This document shows positions 1-13,221 of a stretch of DNA of 64,000 nucleotides, piece after piece. The stretch is from NCBI GenBank assembly GCA_904066235.2, contig CAJFCV020000003.1, forward strand, positions 11,842,001-11,906,000, given 5' to 3'. The translations under genes and the position numbers were made by a program. The first letter of the stretch is position 1, and each line of letters starts with the position of its first letter. A model generated the notes under the pieces. The model did no database searches. It was not told the DNA's origin and worked only from the letters and a program-made list of their open reading frames with translations. This stretch comes from Bursaphelenchus xylophilus (lineage: Eukaryota; Nematoda; Chromadorea; Rhabditida; Aphelenchoididae).

Positions 1-2412
<2,412 letters not shown>

Positions 2413-2642
2413 AGGATTGACGATACATATTATTATTATTGAAATTTATTATACTATATACATATTATTATGATTGAATGACAAGCGAGGCTATGGTTTA
2501 CCTTTTCGGTTTGGTAAAATAAATCACGGGCTCTGTACCAGTCTGTTGGGAAAATAATGGGGACTTACCGCGACACAATGGTCGTCGTATCAATATAAAA
2601 TTGTTTGCAGATAAAATTAATCGTATTTTACAATAAAAAAAT

Positions 2643-2650
2643 GAAAAAAA
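2643..2650 (-). terminator. RNA polymerase III terminator of tRNA-Leu
   Basis: On the minus strand a run of seven T follows the tRNA 3' end after five bases, the usual Pol III stop. Confidence 0.75.
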
Positions 2651-2655
2651 GCTTC

Positions 2656-2737
2656 TGATGAGAGTGGGATTCGAACCCACGCCTCCGAAGAGACTGGTGC
2701 CTTAAACCAGCGCCTTAGACCGCTCGGCCATCTCACC
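2656..2737 (-). tRNA. tRNA-Leu, anticodon AAG
   Basis: Class II tRNA of 82 nt on the minus strand. The acceptor stem pairs GGTGAGA with TCTCATC (one G-U), with discriminator A at 2656. The anticodon stem CTGGT/ACCAG encloses loop TTAAGGC, giving anticodon AAG (reads CUU). A long variable arm (TCTCTTCGGAG type) and the GGTTCGAATCC T-arm are present, as expected for leucine. The CCA tail is not encoded and no intron is seen. B-box and A-box sequences are intact, so it should be functional. Confidence 0.95.
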
Positions 2738-3707
2738 ACAACGAGCGATGTTATAATTTGCTTTTTCGATTTGAAGAGTTAGGGGAGATACATAATCCTA
2801 TGCATATTTATATGGTGCGACCTCGGTGTTTGTATCGGACCGGGTCTGAGCAGACATGAAAGGCACATGGTTTGGTCGCTTTTTAAACCGGCCTTTTTGA
2901 TAAGCGAACCAAACAAGGCCGGTCCGTGCTTTCACCGGGCCAACGCTGAGCTAAAAACCACAGACGGACGTATCGGCCTGGGTGAACGTCACCTCTAGTG
3001 CAGAAGGTACCAGTTTGCCGGGAAAATAGCGGCGGGTCGTCGCAGTAGATGTTTTGTTGTATCCTTCACGCGCCAGCTGTTGTACCTTGACTGGTGATGG
3101 TGAAGATACGGAGTCAGGCAGATGTAGAAAGATAATAAATATAAGTTTATTATCAGATAAAAGCAACAATACGTAGCGTAACACCAAACATGCACTGAAT
3201 AAAAATAACAGCTGAAATCCTATTTCTCGTCCAAGCTTGGAGAAGCTTCGAATGAAACGGAATGCCAATACAGTAATCGTAGTTTCCATTGCCGGACACA
3301 ATGTGTTTCGCCTCGTCGAAAAAAGGGTGCAGTCGCGCACCGAGTCCTCAGCTGCAAATCGATGATGGACATTTCAAGGCTGGCTCGACGACCCTTCACT
3401 ATTTTTCCGACAGACATCCTGAATGGATGTGTAGGCCATTCAGGATGCAAGATCTGCTTTAACAGCACCCGCCTCCATTAATAAAGAAAATAACAGGCGG
3501 AGAATTTAAGCTTTACATTTATCAGTTGTCCAGAGGCCCGACAACCCAGTAACGAGACAAGACGAGAGCTCAAGAGTCAAGTGATTTTTTCAGTGGAAAG
3601 GAGGCCTTTTATAGGGAAGCCCCACGTAGAAAATTACCATCAAATTTGAATAAATATAGACAGTTCCTCGTGGGAAAATCGTCGAAGTGCGTTCGTTTCG
3701 CCTCACA

Positions 3708-3861
3708 TCAGTTTATCGGGAAAATAGTGAGCTCTGTCACATCAAAAATCTCATCGGCCTCCAGAAAATGAACTATGTCGAAAATCATACTGTTTTTCGC
3801 TTCAACAACGCGATCAGCGCAGCTACACTTTCTTTTCTCACTATTTTTTCCGACCGACTGA
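3708..3861. mobile_element. Family A MITE, subfamily A1, diverged
   Basis: Left end TCAGTTTATCGGGAAAATAG and right end CTATTTTTTCCGACCGACTGA. The interior keeps the CATCAAAAATCTCATCG and CGCGATCAGCGCAGC blocks of A1 with many substitutions, so it is an old copy. Confidence 0.75.
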
Positions 3862-4155
3862 TATTTTTTTCGGCTAGACAAGAATTTCTCGGGCTCAAGA
3901 ATACTTTAATGAAAGGCCCTTGTCACGAGTTCGCGTGAGGATTTGCATAGGTCGATGGAACTAACAAAAAAAACAGTATAAAAAGAATGAACTTCCGCCT
4001 ATCAGTTTGTGGTTCTATTTACGCACAATGAATTGTATTCCTAATTGGTCGGTTGTACGGTATTGTCTGGCTAAATCATAGCGCCTCACCGAAGCCGGAG
4101 TCGAACAGTGTGAGTTTGATCAGTGTCGTCGTCGGCCGTAGCGCTGTTTGGATAC

Positions 4156-4384
4156 AGTGACGGAAAAGTAGCAAAAAACGCACCATTTTGCATCCGGGAA
4201 GTATCAAAAAATGTGGCAAAATGACTCCCTCTCCAAGTGAAAGGACTTCGTTTTGAAGGGCCCTCACAAAAAGAACGGGCGCGCTTTTGAAATCGAAGTT
4301 TTTTCACTTGTAGAGGGAGACATTTGGCTACATTTTTTGATACTTCCCGGATGCAAAATGGTATGTTTTTTGCTACTGGATCAG
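4156..4384. mobile_element. Family F inverted-repeat element
   Basis: About 230 bp with arms that pair across the element: left GCATCCGGGAAGTATCAAAA with GTGGCAAAATG, right the inverted copy. The centre holds CTCACAAAAAGAACGGGCGCG. A second copy with the same layout is at 33297-33513. Noncoding. Confidence 0.75.
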
Positions 4385-5748
4385 GCCAGAAACCGTAGGG
4401 AATATTTAGTTTGTCATAGTATTTTTGGGAGTGGGATCTTCAACAGGATACTTTTATTATACCCAGACATGTCTAGAGGCCGGACTTTTGGAATTTCCGG
4501 GCCCGCTTCCTTTTTCCACCTCAAAGCCCCCTGGCCCGGTCCTTCTCGAAATTCTGTAAGCCCGGTCCGTGCGGATCTGTGGCCCGGCCCGGAAATGTTT
4601 ACGATCCTTTTAGAGCCAAAAATATACCTTGTTCCATAATGCCAGGAGTCCAAAGTTGGCATGCCAGTTTCTTATTACAATGGGAAAAAGTTTCTTTTTA
4701 AAATTTTTAAATGTGACCGGATGTTTTCAATCTCAAGCCTGAAACATGGAGCCCAGGAATGGTCGGCCCCGTACTTTTTGAAAATTTCGGCCCTTGCAAT
4801 GTCTACCTATGCCCTAAACCGACGTACTCCAATCCAGCTCGTGACACCTTCTGCGTCGCTTTAAATACGTCGATAACCCATCAAAATGAAGGGTTCAACA
4901 TCCGGTGTCTTTTCTGTTTCTCCTTAATCCTATGTTTTACTTAGAATTTCACATAAGTTAGTGCGTGTAATAACAGTCAGTCCACTATTTTTATCACAAC
5001 TCGGTACATTTGACAAGACTTTTATATAATTGTTGGGTTATTGCGTCCAATGTGCGAACATTATTCTCAAACATTTTCGCTGCTAATACGCAGGAATATA
5101 AGTTCGGGCCGACCCGGTCCGATTACTACCTCTGTCCGCTACATACTGACAGTAGGTGGGTTAAGTAAAGACAAAGACTTAACTTACTTTTGCACCGCAA
5201 GGCGGCCTCGGAACGGTGCGAACAAAAATGCGCTGTGCAGTCGCGCGTCCTAAAAGGCGACTCACGGCAACCCGAAGTGTTTCGTGGCTCCTTCCGGCAC
5301 TTCGCCCATTTTGTACCGCTTGTAATCCCAGCCCGGCCCAGTTTTTATAAACTACAATAGTTTACTACTTTATGGTACTTTTTTGCATATATGTTATAAC
5401 ATAAGACCCAAATTACAACATACATATAATATAGTTCATAGCAGATTTTAGAACCACACAGTCGGCAAAAGCAAGTTCTTCGGCTTGCGCCCTAACCGGG
5501 CTTTTACCGGGCCGGGCCTGGTTTCTACCGGGCCGGGCCTACAAAATTTTGAAACGGGCCGGGCATGAATTTAGCCGGGCCCCGGGCCTGAAATTTTGAA
5601 AAAGAGACCCGTTTGCCACCCCGGACTTTGACACTTCGTTTGGACGATACATCCTTTTGCATCGTCGCCGTTCGCGAATTTGCGACAACTCGCGATAAGC
5701 TCTCAGAAAGGTGCAGGACTGCCAAGACTTTTTCACCCATCTGGTGTA

Positions 5749-5903
5749 TCAGTCTGTCAGGAAAATAATGTGGATTTGTCGCATCTTGGAATCGCCCATC
5801 ATCGCGTTGCGGCGGCAAGCCGCGGCTGGAGATTTGGTGCGCGGCTGCGACGAGGCAAGACGTTTTTTGCGACAAATACACATCAATTTTCCCGACAGAA
5901 CGG
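5749..5903. mobile_element. Family A MITE, subfamily A2
   Basis: Left end TCAGTCTGTCAGGAAAATAA followed by TGTGGATTTGTCGC; right end carries GCGACAAATACACATCA and TTTTCCCGACAGA. The subterminal GTGGATTTGTCGC pairs with its inverted copy at right. Confidence 0.8.
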
Positions 5904-6514
5904 TAAATGTATGTATGTATAAATATTAAATTTATATTACATTTTTTATTTACTCTCATCGTTAATCTTTGATAAAAGTACGAGGGGTTTGAACTTTTTT
6001 TAAAGTCGATAAGAATGTCAAAACTTTCGAAAATCCGATCCTCAAATTAACTTTACACCATTAAAGCCCACGTAGACACAATTGTAGCGACCAACAAAAT
6101 AGAGTTATTTACATAAACAAGGTAACGTGTAACAGTGACTAAACTTTGGGCGGTTAAGGCCTAAAAAAACATGACATTTTATGAGGCATGTCGCCTTTAT
6201 ATCCTTTAATTGTCCGCTCAGGATTGGTTTGAGATTTTGTCCACGAAAAAAACAACCGTCATAAGCTTGTTTTTGCATAGTAAATAGTCGAAATGTGCAA
6301 AAAACTAATTACTTTTGTCGACATTACATGGTCGCTAACCACTTTTTGTACATGTGTTTTTTATTATGCCTGCAGATAAACTGCACTCCTCTGAGCAGGC
6401 AATTGCATATTTAGTTGGCGGTTTGGCTCAGGAACGTGTCATAATTGCGCAACAATAATAACTGTGTACTCGGAGAAAACCGTTTTTAAGGGCAATTGTT
6501 TTTTTGACGGCAAA

Positions 6515-7210
6515 ACGGTTTTACGGAATGTATTCGTATTTTCGTAAAGTGAATGGACGTTTTTCTCGTCCGCACAGTAAATTTGAACCCTTTCCCATAC
6601 TTGTCGCCAGCGCACTGTGCATTCTTCTCCTTTCGCACGGTGCAAAGGACAAAAATACGGTTTGCACTGTGCAAAAAGCTGCTCGCTGCGACATTTCCGA
6701 TGCACAGTGCAAACCAGAAAAGAGGGCAATGCACGGTGCAATTGAAAAATCGCCGCGCGCAAGGTCTTTCAAATTTGTCTCTGCGAATTTTGCTCGCGCC
6801 ACAAACATTGCACAGTGCAAAAAGTGGTTGCCTTGATGCATTGTCCGCCGCTCGGCGCATTTTCTCCAATTTACGCACTTTTGAAAAGGTGCAGAAGTCG
6901 CGGCGATATTTGAAATGCGCGGTGCAAAAATTGGGGGTATTTCTGCACGGTGCGAGCCGCGACAAATGTTAATGCACTTTATGGAAATGCTAATGTCTTC
7001 ATAAAGTGCATGAACATTACTCGTCTTTTGCAGCGTGCATTTGAACCTTGTTCCCACGCTTGTCGCCAACGCACCGTGCATTTTTCCCTTTTCGCATAGT
7101 GCAGACCATAAAAAAGCCGTTTGCACGGTGCAAATGTGTGTACGGTGCGAAATTGTCGCAACGAAAATCGCATCGCGCAAGAATTTAGTGCATCGCGGCA
7201 TAGTCAACTT
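6515..7210. mobile_element. Family B elements rich in TGCACNGTGCA, clustered
   Basis: Two elements in tandem, about 6515-6980 and 6985-7205. Each starts with a CATAAAGTGCATGAAC/GAATGGACG type end followed by TCGTCCGCACAGTGAATTTG and CTTGTCGCCAACGCAC. The hexamer TGCACA/TGTGCA and its palindrome TGCACNGTGCA recur about every 20-60 bp on both strands. Overlapping long frames on both strands arise from this repetition and are not genes. A right-half family A1 end follows at about 7205-7273. Confidence 0.65.
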
Positions 7211-7879
7211 GCTGTTAATTTCAGCGACGCGATTGGCGCAGCGACAGAATGCTCATTATTTTCCCGACGGACTATTAATAAAATTACATTTTGCCGTTTT
7301 TGTATTTTGATTCCCGTAAACGTTTCTTGTTTTTTATTTACCAATTTTGGGCCATAAATCATACGGTTTAGTCAAAGAGCACGCCAAGACTAATTGGCGT
7401 GTAGGTAAATGAACTTTTGCATTCACGAATGCTTAATACGTTACGTTGCCTCCTCTATTTATGCTCGAAAATTAAAAGTTGTGCACGTAGAGAGCGGGCA
7501 TTAACTTTTATTACTGAGAAAGTTGCCTTACGCAAGTATAAATGGGTCTGCACGATTGCGGTAATAGACAGTTGGGGAATAAACTAGAGAATCTTTTGTT
7601 TTACTCTTTGTTACGCTAAAATATGTACTACATAAAAGATGATTAAAATGAAGGCTTTAATAATTTAGCAAAATGTTTTCAATGTGTTTGCTAGCACCTG
7701 TCAATGTTTGTTAATACCAAAACGCCCTCGTGTCTAACTGTCTAACAATAAGTAAGGCCTAATCTCTTTTTGCTTGGTCTCCTCATTTTGCATACTCTCT
7801 CGTCGGCAAAGATCGTTGAATATCTTTGCCGAACTTGCATTGCACGGGCTAAGATTTCCAGGAATTTTTGTGCGGATTT

Positions 7880-8270
7880 AAATCCATGTAAAATTTAGAG
7901 AAGATCTGGGGGTTTCGCACAACCGAACCGCATATCTCCAAAATCGCTGTTTAGCGATCTGAGTAAATTATAATCAGACGGTGCCATGTCAGGTGAGTAT
8001 GGTGGATGTGGCAGCAAAGCTCATCCATGCTCCTTGATTTTTCCGCGCACCATTGCGATGTGTGGTCGGGCGTTGTCGTGCAGGAAAGACACTTGGTCCA
8101 TTTCTCCTCTAGCATTTTTTGCGACGGATGCAGTTGGCGACAATATAGTTCTGCAGTGACTGAACCTTCTAGAAAGTTCCGCAACTTCCATAACTTCTGA
8201 TAATATTCCCGACGCATAAGCAAAAAAAGCGAAATGCACGTTGCAGACTGCGACAGAATGTACATGCACT
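7880..8270 (-). pseudogene. Decayed mariner transposase fragment
   Basis: On the minus strand one frame reads FLHDNARPHIAMVRGKI, the second catalytic-Asp block (HDNARPH) of mariner (DD34D) transposases. After a frameshift near 8025 a second frame gives HIHHTHLTWHRLIIIY and then DYNLLRSLNSDF, the decayed equivalent of the downstream PPYSPDLAPSDY region. Only the central to C-terminal catalytic part is left, in at least two frames with no start, so it is a dead relic. No terminal inverted repeats could be placed. Confidence 0.75.
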
Positions 8271-8279
8271 ATATGGAAG

Positions 8280-9400
8280 CATTAATCATTATACGCTGTC
8301 TAATGATCAGAATTTCCGGGTGCCTAAAAAACAAATTATTCTATTTCCACACTCTCTTCCGCGAATGACCAATTTAAGATTTATGTTATCGAATTTTACC
8401 CTGTTGTGTGGATTGCACTTTTTATTGGAAGCAAAGTGATTGTCATAAGTGCATAATAAAGTAGAGTACATGGATAAAACTTAAATGGGTCCCCCGTGCC
8501 GCCTCACTCCTATATGTGCTTAACCAAATCAAAAAAAACGTACGGACGGCCCATTTCGAAATTTACCCCGCTATAATCCCTGTATCCATATATTATATAC
8601 GCGGGGTGCGCGCCGGCGCAGTTGAATTTGTCGCAAATAGAATTGTGGAAAAGATCTTTGGCTGGTTCTTTTTTCTGACCGAAGAATTACCTCACCTCAA
8701 GTGCAACCCTCAGATTTTGATGAAACTCGGCACGCTCTCCGCGTCTAGAGCCACGGTCTCGAATGAGTGTGCGTAATGAGGAGATGGATCATAGAGAGCA
8801 TCCGCAAATTAGGGTACTTGTACTGCTAGTAATAGCATTTTTTGGTGATTGCAGTGCGCAGCAAAAGCCAGGCGAGCGACGGCCCAAAAAAGCCTATTGC
8901 ACGGTACAAGAAGCAACCAATTGCACAGTGCAAAGTGATCTTTAGTTTTCTCAGGGTGAATGTCGCCAAAATCACTACAGCGACTTTAATGGACGAATAA
9001 CTGAACCCACCTCTACTTTCATCATCGTTTAGTAACATTACAGTAAATTTTTTCTGTATTTCTTCAATTGTAACACTACAAATTCGTTTTAATGATACGT
9101 TCAATTTGCCGGACCGCTTCAAACCTTCCTTAAGCCGGCCCTAGAGCCTTGTCTAGAGCGGAAGCGGATATGAAAGCGATCTCTGGTCTATGGTACATGC
9201 ATTACATAGTCTGTATATTGTTGGCTACATACGATAATAACATTTGTCGAGTATTTGTAGTTTGTCGTCTCAAAAACGAACTTGACGCCACCGAGGCAAT
9301 AACAAATTAGGTTTTCACGTACTTCACGGAATTCATTTTAGTCATACGCTAATTCGCATCGCCGCCGCGTTTCGTCGGCGTCTTGCTAAACCTCGGCCAG
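8280..9400. other. Intergenic region before the second receptor gene
   Basis: Mostly unique sequence. About 8845-8980 holds a family C fragment with TTGCACAGTGCAA and the GCCCAAAAAAGCCTATTGCAC block. No gene seen. Confidence 0.5.
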
Positions 9401-9406
9401 TTTCAG
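9401..9406 (+). promoter_or_regulatory. Possible spliced-leader acceptor
   Basis: TTTCAG ends one base before the start codon of the 342-aa receptor gene. In nematodes this position is typical for trans-splicing of a spliced leader. An ordinary 5'-UTR intron cannot be excluded. Confidence 0.45.
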
Positions 9407-9407
9407 A

Positions 9408-10999
9408 ATGAACGCGATATCCGACTTTTTCTGGATCAACGATCTGGTCGGCTCGTTCCTGGGCTTCGCCTTGAACACCCTGCTGATCATTACGGTGGTG
9501 TGCAGTAAGAAAAAGAGACGATTGGATCCGTATGCAAGGATGATCATTGTCATGTCCCTCAACGATTTGTTGTTTTGTGCGTTCGAGCTGGGAATTCAGC
9601 ACGTAAGTTGCTACTGTATAACTGCAAGGTTTTGTATTACTAGTCCGTTCGCAAAGTCGCTGGAGTGATTTCGGCGACATGAACTGTGCGAAAACAAAAG
9701 TTTCCTTTGCACTTCACTTTTTCTTTCTTTTTTGCACCGGGCAACAGGTTTTTTTGGGCTGTCGCTCTCTATTTTTTTACCATGGTAAATTACCGTCTAT
9801 AAATAATTTCAGCTCCTCTGCGTCGCCGAGTACAAAATGTTTGTGAATGCGCATGGATTTGAGCAACATATCCCTACGTGGCTTCTACCGTACACCTTCC
9901 TCATCCACGACTTCCTCTTGATGAACTGTCTTTCCCTACTCCCGGCCATCTATTGCTATCGCTATGAACTCATGTCAAGGTTGGTTTTTGACTTTCTCCC
10001 AAAAAACCGTTGGCCCTCTATTTTATACCATAAACTTTACGAAAATTCAAATAGAACGTAGACCTCAAAGTACCCAAATTGTTTTCGCGTGTGATGAGGG
10101 TGTAATAAGTTATTACACACTAGTCGGGTCGTTCTTTACTGTACTTTCATCGAAATCCGAGTGTCTCACTTGAAGAACTTCCTTGTTTCGGGCACTAATT
10201 TTTACATTTTTAGTCCAGGCCGCGCTGAAGAGTGGCGCAGCATCCTGTCAAAGGTCGGAATCGCATTGTTCTCATCGCTGATTTGCGCCGTTTTTGGGAT
10301 GCTGGCGGTGCGAAAAATGCTGACCAGAGACAAAAACATGTACATGGAAACATTGCCTTCGGCATGGATTTTCGGCGACAATCAGACGTTCTTTCTATAC
10401 GCTGTTGACCTGGTAAGATGCCGGTCAATTTAATGAATACGAAAATTTCAGATGGACTGGGAAGGTCTTTCTTGGATCTTTACTACGTCGATAATTTCGG
10501 CGATATCCTTGTCGCTGACCACCTACTACGCCTGGAAATCGTATTCAGCGGCCAATATGAAGTTGAGTTTCATCAGTGCGAGGACCAAGAGCTTGCAAAA
10601 ACAGTTCACAAAGAGTATTCTGGCACAGGTAAATAACATTTCATGTCACCGTTTCTGTCTCTTTTTATTTTTATTTTTTATTCGCGATAAACCTCGACTT
10701 TTTTCTAGACGATTGCCATAATCCTGTTGGAAAATGTTCCCGCAGGCGTCCTGTTCACCGGCACCTACTTTGGCTTCAACAGCAACTTCTACGGCACTCT
10801 GATCATGTGGCCGCTCTCGTGGGTGTCGGCCGCCGGCGCCGGAATCACGTTCTACTTCATGAAAGATTATCGCAACTGGCTTTTGCAGGCGCTTCATCTC
10901 AGGCAGAAGACCGTCGTACGATGGAACACCACCTCGAAGGTCTCGCTTGATGTAATTACCCGGCCAGGCGCCAATAGTACACTGTCCGGCTCAACATAA
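9408..10999 (+). CDS. Serpentine chemoreceptor (7TM GPCR, Str-type superfamily), complete
   Basis: Five exons: 9408-9602, 9813-9979, 10214-10412, 10452-10628 and 10709-10999, all with gt...ag borders and matching phases, giving 342 aa. Seven hydrophobic helices are visible: about 14-32, 46-63, 88-110, 133-150, 190-208, 248-265 and 275-295. Landmarks are DPYARMIIVMSLNDLLF in TM2, YCYRYELM after TM3, SARTKSLQKQF before TM6 and FMKDYRNWLL after TM7. The Ser/Thr-rich C-tail would be cytoplasmic. It is a tandem paralogue of the partial receptor at 1-2412 on the same strand, with one extra intron (10413-10451) of only 39 bp. The role is inferred as chemosensory from the family. An AATAAA signal (11001-11006) follows the stop at once. 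Subfamily not certain. Confidence 0.9.
9642..9771. mobile_element. Family C element in receptor intron 1
   Basis: Starts with AGTCCGTTCGCAAAGTCGC and contains GGCGACATGAACTGTGCGA and TTTTTTTGGGCTGTCGCTC. It matches the left end of the foldback element at 46353-47396. Confidence 0.75.
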
Positions 11000-11006
11000 A
11001 AATAAA

Positions 11007-11344
11007 TTAATTTGGTAAACCTTGTTACCCTTTAGTCGCACTGTAACAAGATTATTTACAAGATAATAATAAATGCGAGCTGACGTAATTTTGCTTGGCG
11101 GACAGAATACTGTCTATTTTCCTCCAAACGATCCCGGCTTCTAGCCTTTCCACAAAGTGCATGGACTTTAAATTCGCGACGACACAGTTGAAAAAAAACT
11201 CACAGCGCTGCGTTTTTGCAATTACACAGTGCAAAAAAGCTTTAAGGCAACGTACCTGCTGGAAAGTCAAGTATCTGACCTTGCAAAAACCAAAGGGGGC
11301 ACTACACTCCTCCTTGTAAACGCGACTTGAAAAAGAAAGCAAGC
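11007..11344. other. Spacer between receptor gene and gene array
   Basis: A decayed family B fragment lies at about 11145-11290 (CACAAAGTGCATGGAC, TACACAGTGCAAAA). Nothing else is recognised. Homology to the array repeat begins at about 11345. Confidence 0.5.
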
Positions 11345-11404
11345 TTGATGCAATATATATTTATTGCGAAACTCGGTTACACCATGAACGTTTCAAATCT
11401 CAAT

Positions 11405-12112
11405 TTACAATGATGGGAAGGTGACTGGGAGAGGGACTCCAGTGCCGAATTCGAAGCTCTCCAATTTGGCAATGATCTCCAAGAGCTTGGCGATCAATTC
11501 AGCGAGGGGGTTTTCGAAAGGAAGGGTGATTCCGAAGGGAATATCCCTCTTGGCACGGTCGCCCTCTTCCGAAGGGACGGTCACTTCCTCAGGGTTGATG
11601 GTGGGCAGGTGCAGACATTCCAAGATCTGGTTCAGGATGTCGAGCAACACGTCGAAAGTGGGCTCAGCGGTGACTGGCTCGAAGGCATCTCTCTTGACAC
11701 GGCCAGCATCAGAAGGGATGGTGACGGCTTCAGGGTTGACGGTGGGGAGGTTCAGGGATTCGAGGATCTTGTTCAGAAGCTCGATGATTACGACCAATGG
11801 AGATGGTGGAAGGCCAGTGACTCCAGAGAAGATATCTCTCTTGACTCGATCTCCTTCAACTCCCAATTCGGGGAAGGTAACGGCTTCGGGATCGACGGTT
11901 GGAAGGTGGAGATCCTCCAGAATTTGGTTGAGAATTTGAACCAAAGCCTCCAAAAGTGGCTCTTGTGGCTCCGGCAAAGTTACAGGTAAAACATTTGGAA
12001 GGGATGGGATGTCCGGTAGAGTTACAGGCGAAAGTTTTGGAAGGGATGGAATGCCTGGGAAGCCTGGAACCATGGAGAAGGCTAAGAAGCAGAGGACCGC
12101 AACACACTTCAT
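11405..12112 (-). CDS. Secreted furin-site polyprotein, array gene 1 (type A)
   Basis: 235 aa, intronless. Residues 1-17 form a signal peptide (MKCVAVLCFLAFSMV...). Residues 18-52 are Pro-rich with repeats of PVTLP. Three helical modules follow, each of the form L..ILN.ILE.L.LPT followed by PEAVT.P (about 53-81, 106-133, 152-180), then a Leu/Ile-rich helix 203-220. RVKR at 89-92, RVKR at 138-141 and RAKR at 186-189, each followed by Asp, fit furin/Kex2-type cleavage and would release four peptides of about 45-70 aa. The only mature Cys is 166. The start is set at MKC because the upstream in-frame Met lies beyond the TATA box. This edge copy is the most diverged: Pro16, Asp185, Val226, Leu228. 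Function not recognised. A minus-strand AATAAA lies at 11360-11365. Confidence 0.92.
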   Translation of the reverse strand: MKCVAVLCFLAFSMVPGFPGIPSLPKLSPVTLPDIPSLPNVLPVTLPEPQEPLLEALVQILNQILEDLHLPTVDPEAVTFPELGVEGDRVKRDIFSGVTGLPPSPLVVIIELLNKILESLNLPTVNPEAVTIPSDAGRVKRDAFEPVTAEPTFDVLLDILNQILECLHLPTINPEEVTVPSEEGDRAKRDIPFGITLPFENPLAELIAKLLEIIAKLESFEFGTGVPLPVTFPSL

Positions 12113-12513
12113 TTTCGGGTTTCGCTGCTTTCGAATGGAGTCGAAAGTACTTATGATAAAAAGGTTGGCCGGTGATGGCTTATATACATATTTTAAATAA
12201 GGGTACATCAAGGAAGGAGCTTAGGTGACGTCAACTTCCGTCGTGGAAACCCCCGCTTCATCAGCTTTTACAAAAAGATGAAACAAAGAAGACCACGGCA
12301 CCGTTAAGGTCAAGGGATTTGAATAATTCTGATATCAAAGTGAGATGGGTTTTGAAACTGAACCCTTCAATAATGTTTAATACTGTTTTCACGAGAACAG
12401 TCAATTCGGCGGACGGTCAATTTGATCAGATTAACTGTTTTGTTATATAAGCCATCGCCCACCAACCTTTTATCAATATTTCGAATCCATTCGAAAACTG
12501 CGAAACCCCCAAA
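12113..12513. promoter_or_regulatory. Bidirectional promoter, unit 1
   Basis: 401 bp between the two ATGs. Each side has TATATAAG: 12179-12186 for the minus gene and 12444-12451 for the plus gene, about 65-70 bp before its ATG. Each side also has a TGATAA-type GATA site between TATA and ATG (12154-12159; 12470-12475). A TCGAA...CCATTCGAA motif precedes both starts. GATA sites suggest intestinal control by analogy with Caenorhabditis; this is inference. Confidence 0.7.
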
Positions 12514-13221
12514 ATGAAGTGTGTTGTGGTCCTCTGCGCCTTGGCCTTCCCCATGGCTCAAGGCTTTCCAAGCATCCCATCTCTTCCAAAACTTTCACCT
12601 GTAACTCTACCGGACATCCCATCCCTTCCAAATGTTTTACCTGTAACTTTGCCGGAGCCACAAGAGCCACTTTTGGAGGCTTTGGTTCAAATTCTCAACC
12701 AAATTCTGGAGGATCTCCACCTTCCAACCGTCGATGCCGAGGCGGTTACCTTCCCCGAATTGGGAGTTGAAGGAGATCGAGTCAAGAGAGATATCTTCTC
12801 TGGAGTCACTGGCCTTCCACCATCTCCATTGGTCGTAATCATCGAGCTTCTGAACAAGATCCTCGAATCCCTGAACCTCCCCACCGTCAACCCCGAAGCC
12901 GTCACCATCCCTTCTGATGCTGGTCGTGTCAAGAGAGATGCCTTCGAGCCAGTCACCGCTGAGCCCACTTTCGACGTGTTGCTCGACATCCTGAACCAGA
13001 TCTTGGAATGTCTGCACCTGCCCACCATCAACCCTGAGGAAGTGACCGTCCCTTCGGAAGAGGGCGGCCGTGCCAAGAGAGATATTCCCTTCGGAATCAC
13101 CCTTCCTTTCGAAAACCCACTCGCTGAATTGATCGCCAAGCTCTTGGAGATCATTGCCAAATTGGAGAGCTTTGAATTTGGCACTGGAGCCCCTGTCCCA
13201 GTCACCTTCCCATCATTGTAA
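12514..13221 (+). CDS. Secreted furin-site polyprotein, array gene 2 (type B)
   Basis: Same 235-aa layout as the head-to-head partner at 11405-12112. Type B signal peptide: Val5, Ala9, Pro13, Ala15. Other marks are Ser20 and Ala75 (VDAEAV in module 1) and Phe199. Codons are strongly skewed to C-ending, optimal-type choices (ATC, AAC, GTC, ACC, CTC), which suggests high expression. AATAAA lies at 13261-13266, 40 bp after the stop. It is convergent with gene 3. Confidence 0.93.
   Translation: MKCVVVLCALAFPMAQGFPSIPSLPKLSPVTLPDIPSLPNVLPVTLPEPQEPLLEALVQILNQILEDLHLPTVDAEAVTFPELGVEGDRVKRDIFSGVTGLPPSPLVVIIELLNKILESLNLPTVNPEAVTIPSDAGRVKRDAFEPVTAEPTFDVLLDILNQILECLHLPTINPEEVTVPSEEGGRAKRDIPFGITLPFENPLAELIAKLLEIIAKLESFEFGTGAPVPVTFPSL

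Larger units (their letters stand above)
2738..7850. other. Repeat-rich intergenic region without a recognised gene
   Basis: No open frame here has a splice-consistent or family-like structure. It contains family A, B and F elements (listed separately) and GC-rich GGCCCGGCC patches near 4480-4590, 5098-5340 and 5500-5640, the latter beside GTTTGCCACCCCGG and resembling the hAT element at 55462-56902. A family A3 copy broken by about 250 bp runs from about 3011 to 3416. Remaining stretches are unique AT-rich DNA. Confidence 0.6.

Noticed and set aside
2951..3340. 129-aa minus-strand frame with hydrophobic stretch
   Set aside because: Overlaps a family A3 element (ends near 3011 and 3416) and has no splice or family support.
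6521..7207. 228-aa minus-strand frame and overlapping frames on both strands
   Set aside because: The protein is made of repeats of the TGCACNGTGCA element (CTVQ, CALCK, HCAR strings) and is open on both strands; a repeat artefact.
11421..11939. 172-aa and 126-aa frames antisense to each array gene
   Set aside because: They recur in all twelve copies only because the sense gene is conserved; they lack signal peptide, promoter position or codon bias of their own.
11405..12211. 268-aa version of the type A array protein starting with MMYPYLKY
   Set aside because: The upstream Met lies before the TATA box; the signal peptide begins at MKC, giving 235 aa.
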